Shown here piece by piece: positions 26,380-34,361 of a stretch of 64,000 nucleotides of DNA (position 1 is the first letter of the stretch; each line of letters begins with the position of its first letter). Both the position numbers and the translations under genes were made by a program. Origin of the DNA: Sideroxydans sp. CL21 (GTDB lineage: Bacteria > Pseudomonadota > Gammaproteobacteria > Burkholderiales > Gallionellaceae); contig NZ_LR699166.1 in NCBI RefSeq assembly GCF_902459525.1, positions 3,050,501-3,114,500 of the forward strand. Direction: 5' to 3'. Below the pieces are notes generated by a model. It had not been told where the DNA came from. It made no database searches and saw nothing but the letters and a program-made list of their open reading frames with translations.

Positions 26380-27996
26380 TCATTCTAAATTTACGGATTT
26401 AGACTTTCTTTCAGTTACATCTTCTACTAACTTGCCTGTACCTGTTTTGAATACTCTGGTCACTTGAGTAGAAGGATAGGCAAAACCATCTTGATCCAAG
26501 TATTCGGCGGATTCAACCACCAATTTATTTATGGCAAATGCCTTTACTACACCACCATATGGCATTTCAAACTGTTCACTGAAAATCCATTGGTCTGAAT
26601 GTTTAACAAACAATGCCACTGCGCAAAGAGTGTGAGGAAATCTGTTCTCATCTTCACCTCTCATCTCTGTTAATTCTTTATCGTTACAATAATATTCCAC
26701 TCGCTGAGAATTGTCGGTGTTGTAAAACGGTTGTGTCAATGTAATCCATTTGTCGTTCGCAAAATATTCAGAAAATGATCTCGCAGAATCGGACTCGTAG
26801 TCTCCGTGAACGCGGGGAATCAATGTCAGAATCAGTTTGTCATTATCAAGTTCGGCAATCGGTTCCTTGTTGCCTCGAAGGGGGCCAACTTCAATCGGAA
26901 AACCAAGCTTGATAAAAATACGCTCATCTTTATTCATTGTTGCTTGAATATCATAGTGAGATGCCGCAACGAATTCTGGATGCGTTAGTAATTGAGCTGT
27001 TCCAGTAGGCTGAATGAGAAGAACAGACATCTGGGAGGCCGGTGTTGCAGATCCACCAGGATTGCTTTCAACAAGCAATACATCCGAATCACTGCGTTGA
27101 AAATACTCTTCTATTGACACATACATGCCTGGCTCATGGTAAGCAAACGCACCATTTAGCATGATGGTTGAGGCAGGAAGTATATCTGTTTGAATAAGTA
27201 AAGCGTTTCCAAACCGAGTCTTCTGTATTGATTGAATAGAAAATATTCGTTTGTCGGAAGTATTCATATCGTTGGAGAATTCGATATTCTTGTAAAGCTC
27301 CTCTGCTTGTTCCGCTATGCTTTTACTACCCCATTCTGTTGAGTGCTTGCTCCATGAATGTGGATCGCCCGGGTTAGATTTGACTGCTAACTTGTAGTCT
27401 TCGATAGCTCTTGTATAGTCCCCTTTTAGTTTCCAGGCTAATCCTCTGTTATACAAAGCACGGGCTCTCCCTGGAATTACATCTTTAGCATCTTCATCAC
27501 TCATACCGGTTATCGATATGTGACTATTAGAAGCCAATGCAATAGCTTTTGTAGAGTCAGCTATACAGAGATCAAGCTTTCCCATCACCCCAAAGACACT
27601 ACCTCTTTTGGTAAATGCCTCATGATTGTCTGGTGATTGCTCAATCACATTAGAGTAATCGCTTATCGCATCCTTAAAATCCCCGCCCCCTTGTTGGGCC
27701 TCTCCATGCAACAGAAGTGCAGTGGAATTGTTGGGAAGTAATGCCAAGGCTTTACTGCTGTCATCCAATGCGGATGCAAAATTACCTTTTCTTATATATG
27801 CCCCTGCTCGATTGACGTATGCGCCAGCTAAATATTGGCCCGTAATTCCGGACTGAATCTGCTTTGTGCATTCAGAGATTTGATAATCGACACCCCCATC
27901 TCCACCTTCGTACTCACAAAGATCATCTGCAAAAGTGACTAATGGGAAAACGATTGCTAGGGCGGCGGAAAAGGCTAGAAAGGTCTTACTTGTCAT
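26380..27996 (-). CDS. secreted TPR-repeat protein of unknown function
   Basis: This 538-residue protein has a Sec signal peptide (about 1-22, ending TFA). Five to six TPR-like repeats follow (about 40-230), for example AGAYIRKGNFASALDDSSKALALLPNNS and RGLAWKLKGDYTRAIEDYKLAVKSNPGDP. The C-terminal part (about 250-538) I do not recognise. The first in-frame start is a TTG at 28002; ATG 27996 is preferred. Codon use is AT-richer than in the flagellar genes, consistent with transfer. Confidence 0.65.
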   Translation of the reverse strand: MTSKTFLAFSAALAIVFPLVTFADDLCEYEGGDGGVDYQISECTKQIQSGITGQYLAGAYVNRAGAYIRKGNFASALDDSSKALALLPNNSTALLLHGEAQQGGGDFKDAISDYSNVIEQSPDNHEAFTKRGSVFGVMGKLDLCIADSTKAIALASNSHISITGMSDEDAKDVIPGRARALYNRGLAWKLKGDYTRAIEDYKLAVKSNPGDPHSWSKHSTEWGSKSIAEQAEELYKNIEFSNDMNTSDKRIFSIQSIQKTRFGNALLIQTDILPASTIMLNGAFAYHEPGMYVSIEEYFQRSDSDVLLVESNPGGSATPASQMSVLLIQPTGTAQLLTHPEFVAASHYDIQATMNKDERIFIKLGFPIEVGPLRGNKEPIAELDNDKLILTLIPRVHGDYESDSARSFSEYFANDKWITLTQPFYNTDNSQRVEYYCNDKELTEMRGEDENRFPHTLCAVALFVKHSDQWIFSEQFEMPYGGVVKAFAINKLVVESAEYLDQDGFAYPSTQVTRVFKTGTGKLVEDVTERKSKSVNLE

Positions 27997-28002
27997 ATTC
28001 AA

Positions 28003-28122
28003 TATTTGGGTATCAAAAGGTCTTGTGAATTGCCTGCCACAAAGCAGACACTAGCAAAGGGCAGCTTGTGGCCGACAAGAGCCTGTTTTCCATCAGATAC
28101 ACCAACGACTCCTTGCCTACCA
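28003..28122. repeat. interspersed repeat copy between island genes
   Basis: CTGCCACAAAGCAGAC (28034-28049) differs at one base from the copy at 26309-26324. AGCTTGTGGCCGACAAG follows at about 28063. No coding potential is seen. Confidence 0.55.
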
Positions 28123-28404
28123 TTAAGAGACACTCACACTTTTCTTGATCAGGAAGATCGATATGCCAATAAATACCCAGAACAACACGCCAACTAGAGT
28201 TCCCATATCGCCGTTAAGTACGATTTTCCCATCTATATCTCGTATGTAACCTTTCTGCCGTGGTATGTTCACATCACCCTTTGTGATTCGCTCCACACGA
28301 ACCTGCCCCAGAGTCAGAACAGGTACAACCAAACGGCCAGTCATATAGCCAGCAATTTCGCCAATTGGCTGAAGAATGAATTCACCGATTATTGAACCTG
28401 GCAT
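28123..28404 (-). CDS. small membrane protein, unknown
   Basis: The protein has 93 residues. The N-terminal part (GEFILQPIGEIAGYMTGRLVVPVLTLG) is amphipathic or membrane-associated, a short polar middle follows, and one clear transmembrane helix lies near the C-terminus (about 68-85, GVLFWVFIGISIFLI) before a basic tail. I do not recognise a functional family. Its ATG shares one base with the stop of the upstream small gene (TAATG), so the two form a coupled pair. Confidence 0.55.
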   Translation of the reverse strand: MPGSIIGEFILQPIGEIAGYMTGRLVVPVLTLGQVRVERITKGDVNIPRQKGYIRDIDGKIVLNGDMGTLVGVLFWVFIGISIFLIKKSVSVS

Positions 28405-28609
28405 TAATGCTCCCTATCGTTTTTTTGTTCGATTGCTACAGGATCTTTCTTCTTGGTTGCAGCATAAAGACTGATGGCAAGCCCAATCGCTATTATGAAG
28501 CCCCCCACCAAGGTTCGGAAAGGAGCCCGATAGCTCCGATAATAACAAGTGCTGGGCCGCCAATCTTGGCTGGTAATTTTTTCAATTGGTGTAACCAAGC
28601 TAATGACAT
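28404..28609 (-). pseudogene. frameshifted small two-helix membrane protein
   Basis: An ATG at 28609 opens a frame that encodes MSLAWLHQLKKLPAK and a first hydrophobic helix, then stops at 28493. The frame that continues to 28404 encodes a second hydrophobic helix (GGFIIAIGLAISLY) and a charged tail. The two join in frame if one G is added to the GGGGGG run (plus-strand CCCCCC, 28501-28506). This looks like a 1-base contraction of a G7 tract in a roughly 68-residue two-helix protein. It could be a true mutation, a phase-variable tract or a sequencing error. Confidence 0.6.
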
Positions 28610-28713
28610 ATTAGGCCGATAAAACCTTCGATTTAAGAACACTTGTGAACGTCAGCCCCAGTGGCCGATAGTGTGAAATCATTCTTTAATACTCCAGCGT
28701 CCGCTTTGCAATT

Positions 28714-29055
28714 CTATTTCAGACCCTGATTTGTAGATTCCACTTTCGGATTATTTATTTTTACAGCAGTTATAAAACTTACTATTGCAGTGAAAATAAA
28801 AGCAACGCCCTCCCAAAGTAATATCGTTGCAAAATTTTCACCATCTTTAACATTTCCTTGTGCAATTAGAAGTACGGCGCCCTTATTTATAGTTGGGCAA
28901 TCTACAGATTGCATTGAGTTTTGTAATTGCACAAATTTAGCCTGTTGAGTCGGAATTCGTTCGTCAAATTTTAATGACCAATACAAATTACCCCCACCTG
29001 CAATAAATAGAAACAGCACTGGTAGATGTGACGCATTAAAATATTTATTTTTCAT
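28714..29055 (-). CDS. membrane protein, unknown
   Basis: The protein has 113 residues with two predicted membrane segments: about 10-28 (HLPVLFLFIAGGGNLYW) and about 78-98 (ATILLWEGVAFIFTAIVSFI), separated by a polar loop with one cysteine. I find no recognisable family. It is bordered on both sides by repeat-bearing gaps and looks like a single-gene unit of the island. Confidence 0.5.
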   Translation of the reverse strand: MKNKYFNASHLPVLFLFIAGGGNLYWSLKFDERIPTQQAKFVQLQNSMQSVDCPTINKGAVLLIAQGNVKDGENFATILLWEGVAFIFTAIVSFITAVKINNPKVESTNQGLK

Positions 29056-29401
29056 GTTGCCCCTTACTCATTGCTCCAACTCATAATTGGGGAAATCGGC
29101 GACCGTCCGATTGTGGCCGATTGTGTTGAAAAACTCTTTTCCGGGGTACCTTGAAAAACTTCTAGCCTCGTAGGGCGCTTCAAATATTTTCGACGCGGGT
29201 GGGTACCCTAGCCACACTTAAACTCAACCATGAACCAATAAGCTGCATCACTACGGACAAGCAAGTGCGATTTACAGATGCTGCTGCAATTCGCAAAATT
29301 TCGAGGGATGCGAAAAAAAAGTTTTTCAACACAATCGTCCGATACCGGCCCCGTGTTAATCATCATACCCAACGGCTACTGTTCTACCCAAAGCGGCCCC
29401 T
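29056..29401. other. noncoding gap with a MITE-like element and repeat fragments
   Basis: No gene is supported in these 346 bases. They hold the inverted-repeat element at 29118-29337 and, at 29371-29390, AACGGCTACTGTTCTACCCA, which differs at one base from the copy at 33912-33931. Confidence 0.5.
29118..29337. mobile_element. MITE-like element with 18-bp terminal inverted repeats
   Basis: CGATTGTGTTGAAAAACT (29118-29135) is exactly the reverse complement of the sequence at 29320-29337. The 220-base interval between the outer ends carries no open frame of note. Perfect ends on a short noncoding body are what a non-autonomous transposable element or solo insertion-sequence remnant would show. 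I cannot name the parent element and see no clear target duplication. Confidence 0.5.
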
Positions 29402-30178
29402 TTAATTCTCACTGCCTTTTGAAGAAATTAACTTCCCATTTTCCCACGTGCCCTCAAATCGCTTCCCTTTACTATCAATATATACTCCATATCCATTGTA
29501 AGTACCATTTTTAAAATGGCCTCTATAAACACCGATACTATCCGATGTAACAACACCCTCGCCATTCCACTTGCCATTTTCAAAGTCACCATCATATTTA
29601 GCACCGTTGTCAAAGGTGAATACTCCTTTTCCGTGATAGCTTCCTTTTAGAAATTGCCCTGTATATACGCCCACACCAGGTATTGTAAGTTTTCCGCTTC
29701 CTTGAGGCAGCCCAATAACAAAATCACCCTCATATGTTTTGCCATCGGGATAATGCAAATGACCTTTACCTTGATAATATCCTCCCTGGAAATCCCCGAT
29801 GTATTTTCCTCCGTTAGTGGTGGTTAATTCCCCTCTGCCGCTAATCTGCCCATCTTCAAAATTTCCTACATATATATCGCCGCCTCGGAACTTATATGTT
29901 CCTGCACCGTTATCTAAGCCATTTTTGAACATTCCTTCGTAAGTATCGCCATTCGCATCAATCAGTTTCCCTTGCCCAGACATCAGGCCACTTTTAAAAA
30001 AGCCTTCGTATCTTTTTCCATTCGCCCACTTCAATTCTCCTTTACCTTCAAATAACCCATTCTTGCTTTCACCTGTGTATCGAGATCCGTCAGGTAAAGA
30101 GACGTCAGATATATATTCAGCAGAGCATGCTAATGGGATTAAGGCCAATGTCAGAATCATTAACAAGTTATATTTCAT
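29402..30178 (-). CDS. exported MORN-repeat protein
   Basis: This 258-residue protein has a signal peptide with a possible lipobox (PLAC, about residue 18). About nine to ten MORN repeats follow through the rest of the chain, each of the form Y-x-G-x-F/W-x-x-G-x-x-x-G-x-G (for example YEGFFKSGLMSGQGKL and YEGMFKNGLDNGAGTY). MORN arrays form extended beta-sheets that bind membranes or proteins. Function here is unknown; export suggests an envelope role. It is a single-gene unit. Confidence 0.75.
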   Translation of the reverse strand: MKYNLLMILTLALIPLACSAEYISDVSLPDGSRYTGESKNGLFEGKGELKWANGKRYEGFFKSGLMSGQGKLIDANGDTYEGMFKNGLDNGAGTYKFRGGDIYVGNFEDGQISGRGELTTTNGGKYIGDFQGGYYQGKGHLHYPDGKTYEGDFVIGLPQGSGKLTIPGVGVYTGQFLKGSYHGKGVFTFDNGAKYDGDFENGKWNGEGVVTSDSIGVYRGHFKNGTYNGYGVYIDSKGKRFEGTWENGKLISSKGSEN

Positions 30179-30258
30179 TGTTTGATATCTTTCTGTCCAA
30201 CTGACTAATACCGGTTTCTGCCTTGCAAGTGCTATAACTGCGAATGTCCGCTATTTTT

Positions 30259-30663
30259 CTAACGTTCTGCCTTTTGGACATTCATAGAATTAAGAAACAT
30301 CTTTTTTGCATAATTCAGATAGCCATCGCTGCATGTACCTTGATATTCAAGCCAATGGATTGTGTTATCCGTTATTACAATACTGCCTGAAATGATGACA
30401 CTACCAGCAGAAACGGCAGCTGCGACTGCGATTATGCCGGCTAGGAAAGCTGCACACGACGAGCCTTGGCAATTCCCCATGTTACCAACCACATTAGGCG
30501 TACGTGACTCCATATCGAATGTCTCCAGTTTGTCGAGTGACATGCTATGGGTAACTGTTTTGCATGTGGCCGATTCGGCGTCGTGATTAGAAACTGGCAC
30601 ATAAACACATGCAGTCAAAATAAATAGCAGTAATGCAGATGCTGTTATCTTAAGTTTTGTCAT
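30259..30663 (-). CDS. small lipoprotein, unknown
   Basis: The protein has 134 residues from ATG 30663, with a lipoprotein signal ending LTAC. The mature part is Cys-containing (TCKTV, GNCQGSSC, GTCSDGY) and includes a hydrophobic, Ala-rich segment around 70-95 (FLAGIIAVAAAVSAGSVII). I do not recognise the family. The longer frame (to 30747) reads through the end of the neighbouring gene fragment and lacks the signal at its start. Confidence 0.5.
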   Translation of the reverse strand: MTKLKITASALLLFILTACVYVPVSNHDAESATCKTVTHSMSLDKLETFDMESRTPNVVGNMGNCQGSSCAAFLAGIIAVAAAVSAGSVIISGSIVITDNTIHWLEYQGTCSDGYLNYAKKMFLNSMNVQKAER

Positions 30664-30739
30664 AGACTGAAGTATTTGGTGAACTTCTCCATTGGCGGAA
30701 ATTTGCCCTATGCTCAACATACCTGCATACGTCCGGTTC

Positions 30740-31063
30740 TCATCCATTTGCAGCCGTAGGACTTTCGGTAAAGCCCTTCGGGTACTGTCTGATAACTTTC
30801 AGAACATAGTCGGCGATTTCATCAGGGAGAAAATGCCTAACCTCTGAAAAATCTGAATCTACTTGTTTGGCATCGAATAGCCCGTCCGCAACTAAAATAG
30901 GGGTTTCCTTATGCTTCCCAAGAATCTGCTCTCCATCGTCAACTGCCATGTGCTGAAACCCAACCGAATTACTCCATCTTAAAGATCGCTCTTTACCATT
31001 CTTGTCGTAGCACAGCTCAAAACCAAGAAATGTTTCGTCATCAGATAGCCAGACAATGTTCCG
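30740..31063 (-). pseudogene. 5'-truncated gene fragment
   Basis: The frame ending at 30740 is open up to 31063 (preceded by TAG at 31066-31064) and is coding-like throughout. It reads IVWLSDDETFLGFELCYDKNG, then SLRWSNSVGFQHMAVDDGE, ETPILVADGLFD and LPDEIADYVLKVIRQYP. There is no ATG until 30949, well inside the conserved-looking part, so the true 5' end is missing. The break falls at CCGCTATTGGCC (31061-31072), which resembles the island's interspersed repeats. Translation from ATG 30949 (69 residues) is possible but would give only the C-terminal half. Confidence 0.5.
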
Positions 31064-31185
31064 CTATTGGCCGGAATGGTCTGTTTATCTCTGCTACCGC
31101 CGCCGTCTCTTCCCATCATATAAGAGACATAGCGGCTCTTAGAAACACGTCGTTCAATGATTATCAGCAGTATCTGAATTTTCTT

Positions 31186-31542
31186 TTAGTCCTGCTTAAC
31201 AGCAAACGAATTGGTTCTAAAGTATTTCCAACATAGCCATCCTTCAAGAAGAATGCATACAGCTAGTACTTCAATTAGATCTATGAAGCCTGATCTCAAT
31301 TTGGTAGAAAACTCAATAAAGGATTCACGCATTTTCCCTATCTGGAAAAGCAAGTTTGCCTGAGCTGATGCAGTTAGACTCTCATGACCACTTTGAATTG
31401 CATTCAATAGTCTTTGATATTCAGCCATCTCAGCTGTGGTCGGGACTTGAATTGATTGAATTAATACAACAAGCAACAGGCCCGCAATTATCAGGACTTG
31501 AAAGAAAAACACAACGAACCAGATTAGCCTATCAGTTTTCAT
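31186..31542 (-). CDS. membrane protein, unknown
   Basis: The protein has 118 residues with an N-terminal helix (about 6-30, IWFVVFFFQVLIIAGLLLVVLI), a polar, possibly coiled middle (about 35-80) and a second helix (about 88-108) before a short basic tail. I recognise no family. It is a single-gene unit in the island. Confidence 0.5.
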   Translation of the reverse strand: MKTDRLIWFVVFFFQVLIIAGLLLVVLIQSIQVPTTAEMAEYQRLLNAIQSGHESLTASAQANLLFQIGKMRESFIEFSTKLRSGFIDLIEVLAVCILLEGWLCWKYFRTNSFAVKQD

Positions 31543-31666
31543 ATTTCTTTACTCTCAACTTTCAAAACGGAGAATACTCGTAGCTGTCCAGCGGCCGAGT
31601 TATGCCCTCTGAACTTCATATCTAAGAACGTCTGCTTCTCCACCGGAAACAAACCTTGATAAGAAG

Positions 31667-31798
31667 TTAGTGTACTGCACGTCTCATCCATTTATTAACA
31701 AACCTAAGTGCATTATCTAAAACATCTTCGAGGGCAGATATTAGGAACACACCAACCTGCGCTGCCAGAAGCTGAGAAAGAAACGTTACCCTTCCCAT
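31667..31798 (-). CDS. possible very small protein or gene remnant (43 aa)
   Basis: An ATG at 31798 opens a 43-codon frame with an amphipathic or hydrophobic pattern (FLSQLLAAQVGVFLISALEDVLDNALRF split across the chain) and a basic C-terminus. The frame is open a further 11 codons upstream without a start (to about 31831). Ribosome-site support is weak. It may be the tail of a lost membrane protein. The rest of the 31543-31838 gap holds repeat-like sequence (GAACGTCTGCTTCTCCACCGG around 31626) and nothing else I can support. Confidence 0.3.
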   Translation of the reverse strand: MGRVTFLSQLLAAQVGVFLISALEDVLDNALRFVNKWMRRAVH

Positions 31799-31838
31799 CT
31801 TGGCTTTACCAGTATCTATGAACCCCCAAAGCTATCAC

Positions 31839-32399
31839 TCAATGTGCAACCGAAGAGGAACCATGTTTGAATGCCGGATTAGGAGTGCTCCACATCTTGT
31901 CGATTCGGTTGCCATATATTTGACGAACACAAGCCTCGTCAGGGGATCCAATCGGATTGTCGAAGAGGACAACAAATCCTACCGGATAATGATCTGCCGG
32001 TGGTGACGGATAAGTCTGTCCAACGACCCCGTTAACAAAACACTGATATTCGGCTTTGCGTGGATAGGTCATGTACTGTTCTATGACACCGCTCTTCGAG
32101 ACGATGGCGATGGCCATGAACATGCTCTTCCCGCTTTTTCTTGCCTCAGCTTGGCACTTCTCCATTAGTTTAATGAAGAAAGAGTTGTGCGCTTCGAGCA
32201 TTGGGTGGGCGTAACTCTTTCCCTCCTTCGTCTTCTCCAAGCGTTCGCTCTCAATGTACAAATTATTCCATCGGGTGAGATACTGGTAGTCAACATCGCC
32301 AGGATCGCCCATGCGAACGCTGCATGACTCTGCTTCAGCGAATCCCGACTCCAAGACCAGGAGTGAAGCAACTAGAACGAATGTGATCAAATGGCGCAT
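31839..32399 (-). CDS. secreted protein, unknown
   Basis: The 186-residue precursor has a clear signal peptide (about 1-23, cleaved near GFAEAES). The mature chain contains five cysteines, and the segments GKSMFMAIAIVSKSGVIEQYMTYP and FVNGVVGQTYPSPPADHYPVGFVVLFD, which look like a compact alpha/beta domain. I do not recognise the family. It is flanked by repeat-bearing gaps. Confidence 0.55.
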   Translation of the reverse strand: MRHLITFVLVASLLVLESGFAEAESCSVRMGDPGDVDYQYLTRWNNLYIESERLEKTKEGKSYAHPMLEAHNSFFIKLMEKCQAEARKSGKSMFMAIAIVSKSGVIEQYMTYPRKAEYQCFVNGVVGQTYPSPPADHYPVGFVVLFDNPIGSPDEACVRQIYGNRIDKMWSTPNPAFKHGSSSVAH

Positions 32400-32532
32400 G
32401 TACGCTACCTAGTTTTGCCTATTTGTCGCCGTAAAGCGGATATGCATGGATGTCCCCTGTTGCCGAGCTCGGCTTGTTTGCCTTCACATTTACGAATGGC
32501 TGCTCTTGGTCTGCATAGCCGCCTAGCCCATA

Positions 32533-32994
32533 TCATTTAAGGAACAATGGCGAATTGACATAAAAATACAAAAACTGCCATTGACCAGCCAATTGAATTA
32601 GACGTATCGATATCTGTGCTTCTCCATTTTCATATTTTGCGGTGGCTGAGTAAGAGGCGGTTACTGCTTTACCATGTTGGGTAGTGTAGGAAACATTGGA
32701 GTCACCTTTTACGTCACCAAAACTTCTTAAAGCACCTAGCTTTGAAAGCATCAGAAATAACTGGTCAAGCTGCTCAGGTTTTTCGTTAACAATTTTTAGT
32801 AGCTGCGGTGATGATCTTTTTAGCAATTCATCCTTCGACCACGAGGAAATGATCGGTGGAACATTTGCTTCGATATATGCCTTGCTCGATGCGTCAAGGT
32901 CTTTTCCTTGATAGGCGGCGTATCCAATGAAGCCGCCTACTACAAGAATAGAAAGTAAGAAAATGCCGCCGACAATTGAAAGAAATTTCTTCAT
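32533..32994 (-). CDS. membrane-anchored small protein, unknown
   Basis: This 153-residue protein has one N-terminal membrane segment (about 5-29) and a soluble C-terminal domain ending in GEAQISIRLIQLAGQWQFLYFYVNSPLF. The strand-rich end with QWQFLYF is reminiscent of small NTF2-like or DUF4864-type exported proteins, but I would not assign it. It is a single-gene unit. Confidence 0.5.
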   Translation of the reverse strand: MKKFLSIVGGIFLLSILVVGGFIGYAAYQGKDLDASSKAYIEANVPPIISSWSKDELLKRSSPQLLKIVNEKPEQLDQLFLMLSKLGALRSFGDVKGDSNVSYTTQHGKAVTASYSATAKYENGEAQISIRLIQLAGQWQFLYFYVNSPLFLK

Positions 32995-33060
32995 TCAGAA
33001 CCTCTTCGGTTGGTAGATATAAAGGGCTAACTCAAAATTTGAGGACGGCCTCGAACGGCG

Positions 33061-33120
33061 GCTTTTGGCCGCACAGCGACCGTTGTTGCACTTAACAGCT
33101 ACAGACCGCTGTTCCATCCT
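33061..33120. repeat. interspersed island repeat, copy A
   Basis: GCTTTTGGCCGCACAGCG (33061-33078) is identical to 33872-33889. The similarity continues with TTAACAGC and CTGTTC at matching distances, giving a repeat of about 60 bases between the two small genes here. Confidence 0.65.
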
Positions 33121-33177
33121 TTTGAGACGTTCAGACTTCCTGATAACAGACGCCCGTCAGACTCAGAATTCCAAATG

Positions 33178-33786
33178 CTAATTGGAGGCCGCCTTAAATT
33201 TGCTGGATTCGATGATTTTGCAAAAAATCTGCATCAGGTTCGGGTCGTGCTTTACCCCTCTTTCAGACTCCAGGATAGACATGATGTCCGAATGCGTTCT
33301 TGCTTTATGGTATGACCTTGTTACGGCCATCGCATCGTAACTATCTGCGATTGAGATAATGCGAGAACAAATTGGAATAGCTTCTCCACTCAGTTCATCT
33401 GGGTAGCCCATGCCATTGTAGTATTCATGGTGGTGTCGAATTACCTTAGCAGCGCGAGGCGAATCTTCGATTTCGAGCGCCGACATGATATTTTCACCAA
33501 TCGCTGAGTGCTCTTTCATCTTCTCCCACTCTGCAGCGTCATGTTTCGAAGGCTTAAGTAGAATAGCGTCAGGAATCCCAATCTTGCCAATATCGTGAAA
33601 CAAGGCAGAAATTTTAAGAATAGCCAAGTCCTTCTTGGCCAACCCAAGAGCCGCAGCCATTTCCCCGGCAAGACCAAACACGCGATCAGAATGAAGGCGG
33701 GTTAATAGATCACGATGCCCCAGAGCAACTGCCAAAGCCTTAGTGTAGTTGTAGAGTGCGCTGAAGGTGGTGTCTTCTTGCCCCAT
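33178..33786 (-). CDS. stand-alone HD-GYP domain protein (c-di-GMP phosphodiesterase-like)
   Basis: This 202-residue cytoplasmic protein consists almost only of an HD-GYP domain. The HD motif is in FHDIGKIGIPD and the GYP motif in HHEYYNGMGYP, close to the HHExxDGxGYP consensus with N instead of D. HD-GYP enzymes hydrolyse cyclic di-GMP; a free domain without a sensor could act constitutively or pair with another protein. It is the island gene with the clearest function and the one nearest to the motor genes motC and motD. Confidence 0.78.
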   Translation of the reverse strand: MGQEDTTFSALYNYTKALAVALGHRDLLTRLHSDRVFGLAGEMAAALGLAKKDLAILKISALFHDIGKIGIPDAILLKPSKHDAAEWEKMKEHSAIGENIMSALEIEDSPRAAKVIRHHHEYYNGMGYPDELSGEAIPICSRIISIADSYDAMAVTRSYHKARTHSDIMSILESERGVKHDPNLMQIFCKIIESSKFKAASN

Positions 33787-33871
33787 TTTGAGAGACCCGT
33801 ATTGATTATGAAGGATGTATTCTTACATCCATCGTGGCACTTATAAAAACGGATTGCAACCTCAAGAGTCT

Positions 33872-33931
33872 GCTTTTGGCCGCACAGCGCCCCTTCCCAA
33901 TCTTAACAGCGAACGGCAACTGTTCTACCCA
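33872..33931. repeat. interspersed island repeat, copy B
   Basis: This is the second copy of the repeat at 33061-33120. Its right half (33912-33931) also matches 29371-29390 at 19 of 20 bases. Together with the fragments at 26309 and 28034 it shows a degenerate family confined, within this window, to the AT-rich island. Confidence 0.65.
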
Positions 33932-33995
33932 TTCCCGACGGTCGCGCTTCTCGAAAACGGCCGCTCGACCCCTATAGTCACTCTCCGTCCGCACT

Positions 33996-34281
33996 TTAAC
34001 GCATCGTTGGCTCGTAGATCACCACCAGGTTTCCTGACTGGAACTTTCTCGTCGAAAGCGGCCGGAGTGAGTGTCGCTCCTTTATGCCATCAAAGACCTT
34101 TTTTACGCTGCCGAGCAGGATTGGCGTGATGATGAAGCGTAGCTCATACTGAAGCCCGAGTTCAGGAAAGGATGCGGCAAGCTCACTTCCCCCCCCGGAG
34201 CAGACCGTTACCGGGAACTCGTTTCAAGCGCGCCACCTTGCCGGCAATGGAGTCGGTGGCCAGACAGCGTTCAAAAGAAAC
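33996..34281 (-). pseudogene. decayed gene with a frameshift in a G8 tract
   Basis: Reading the minus strand, a coding-like stretch (FERCLATDSIAGKVARLKR, then VPGNGLLRGG) runs to a tract of eight G (plus-strand C8, 34189-34196). Past the tract it continues in another frame as SELAASFPELGLQYELRF and ends at 33996. Removing one G restores a single frame of about 95 codons. No start codon lies upstream in frame. I do not recognise the family. Confidence 0.4.
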
Positions 34282-34313
34282 TCATCGTTGCGATGCGGAA
34301 TATCGGATTTAAG

Positions 34314-34346
34314 CCATTCATGGTTCGACAAGCTGACCGCGAACGG
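34314..34346. repeat. palindromic repeat of the TTCGACAAGCT type
   Basis: CCATTCATGGTTCGACAAGC followed by TGACCGCGAACGG has the form of a palindromic intergenic repeat widespread in beta- and gammaproteobacteria (CCGTTC...TTCGACAAGCT...GAACGG). It marks the junction of the island with the motD end. Confidence 0.5.
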
Positions 34347-34361
34347 ATTTGATTTCGGTTC

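Larger units (their letters stand above)
33787..34361. other. noncoding end of the island with repeats and a decayed gene
   Basis: The 575-base gap before motD contains the second copy of the 60-base repeat (33872-33931), a decayed coding stretch (33996-34281, minus) and a palindromic element at 34314-34346. No intact gene is supported. Confidence 0.5.

Noticed and set aside
33815-34129. 104-codon plus-strand frame near the island end
   Set aside because: It crosses the interspersed repeat and the decayed minus-strand gene, and has no ribosome site or recognisable sequence.
26126-34361. Chromosomal integron cassette array
   Set aside because: One-way small genes with palindromic gaps suggested it, but I found no RYYYAAC/GTTRRRY core pairs at regular places and no integrase gene.
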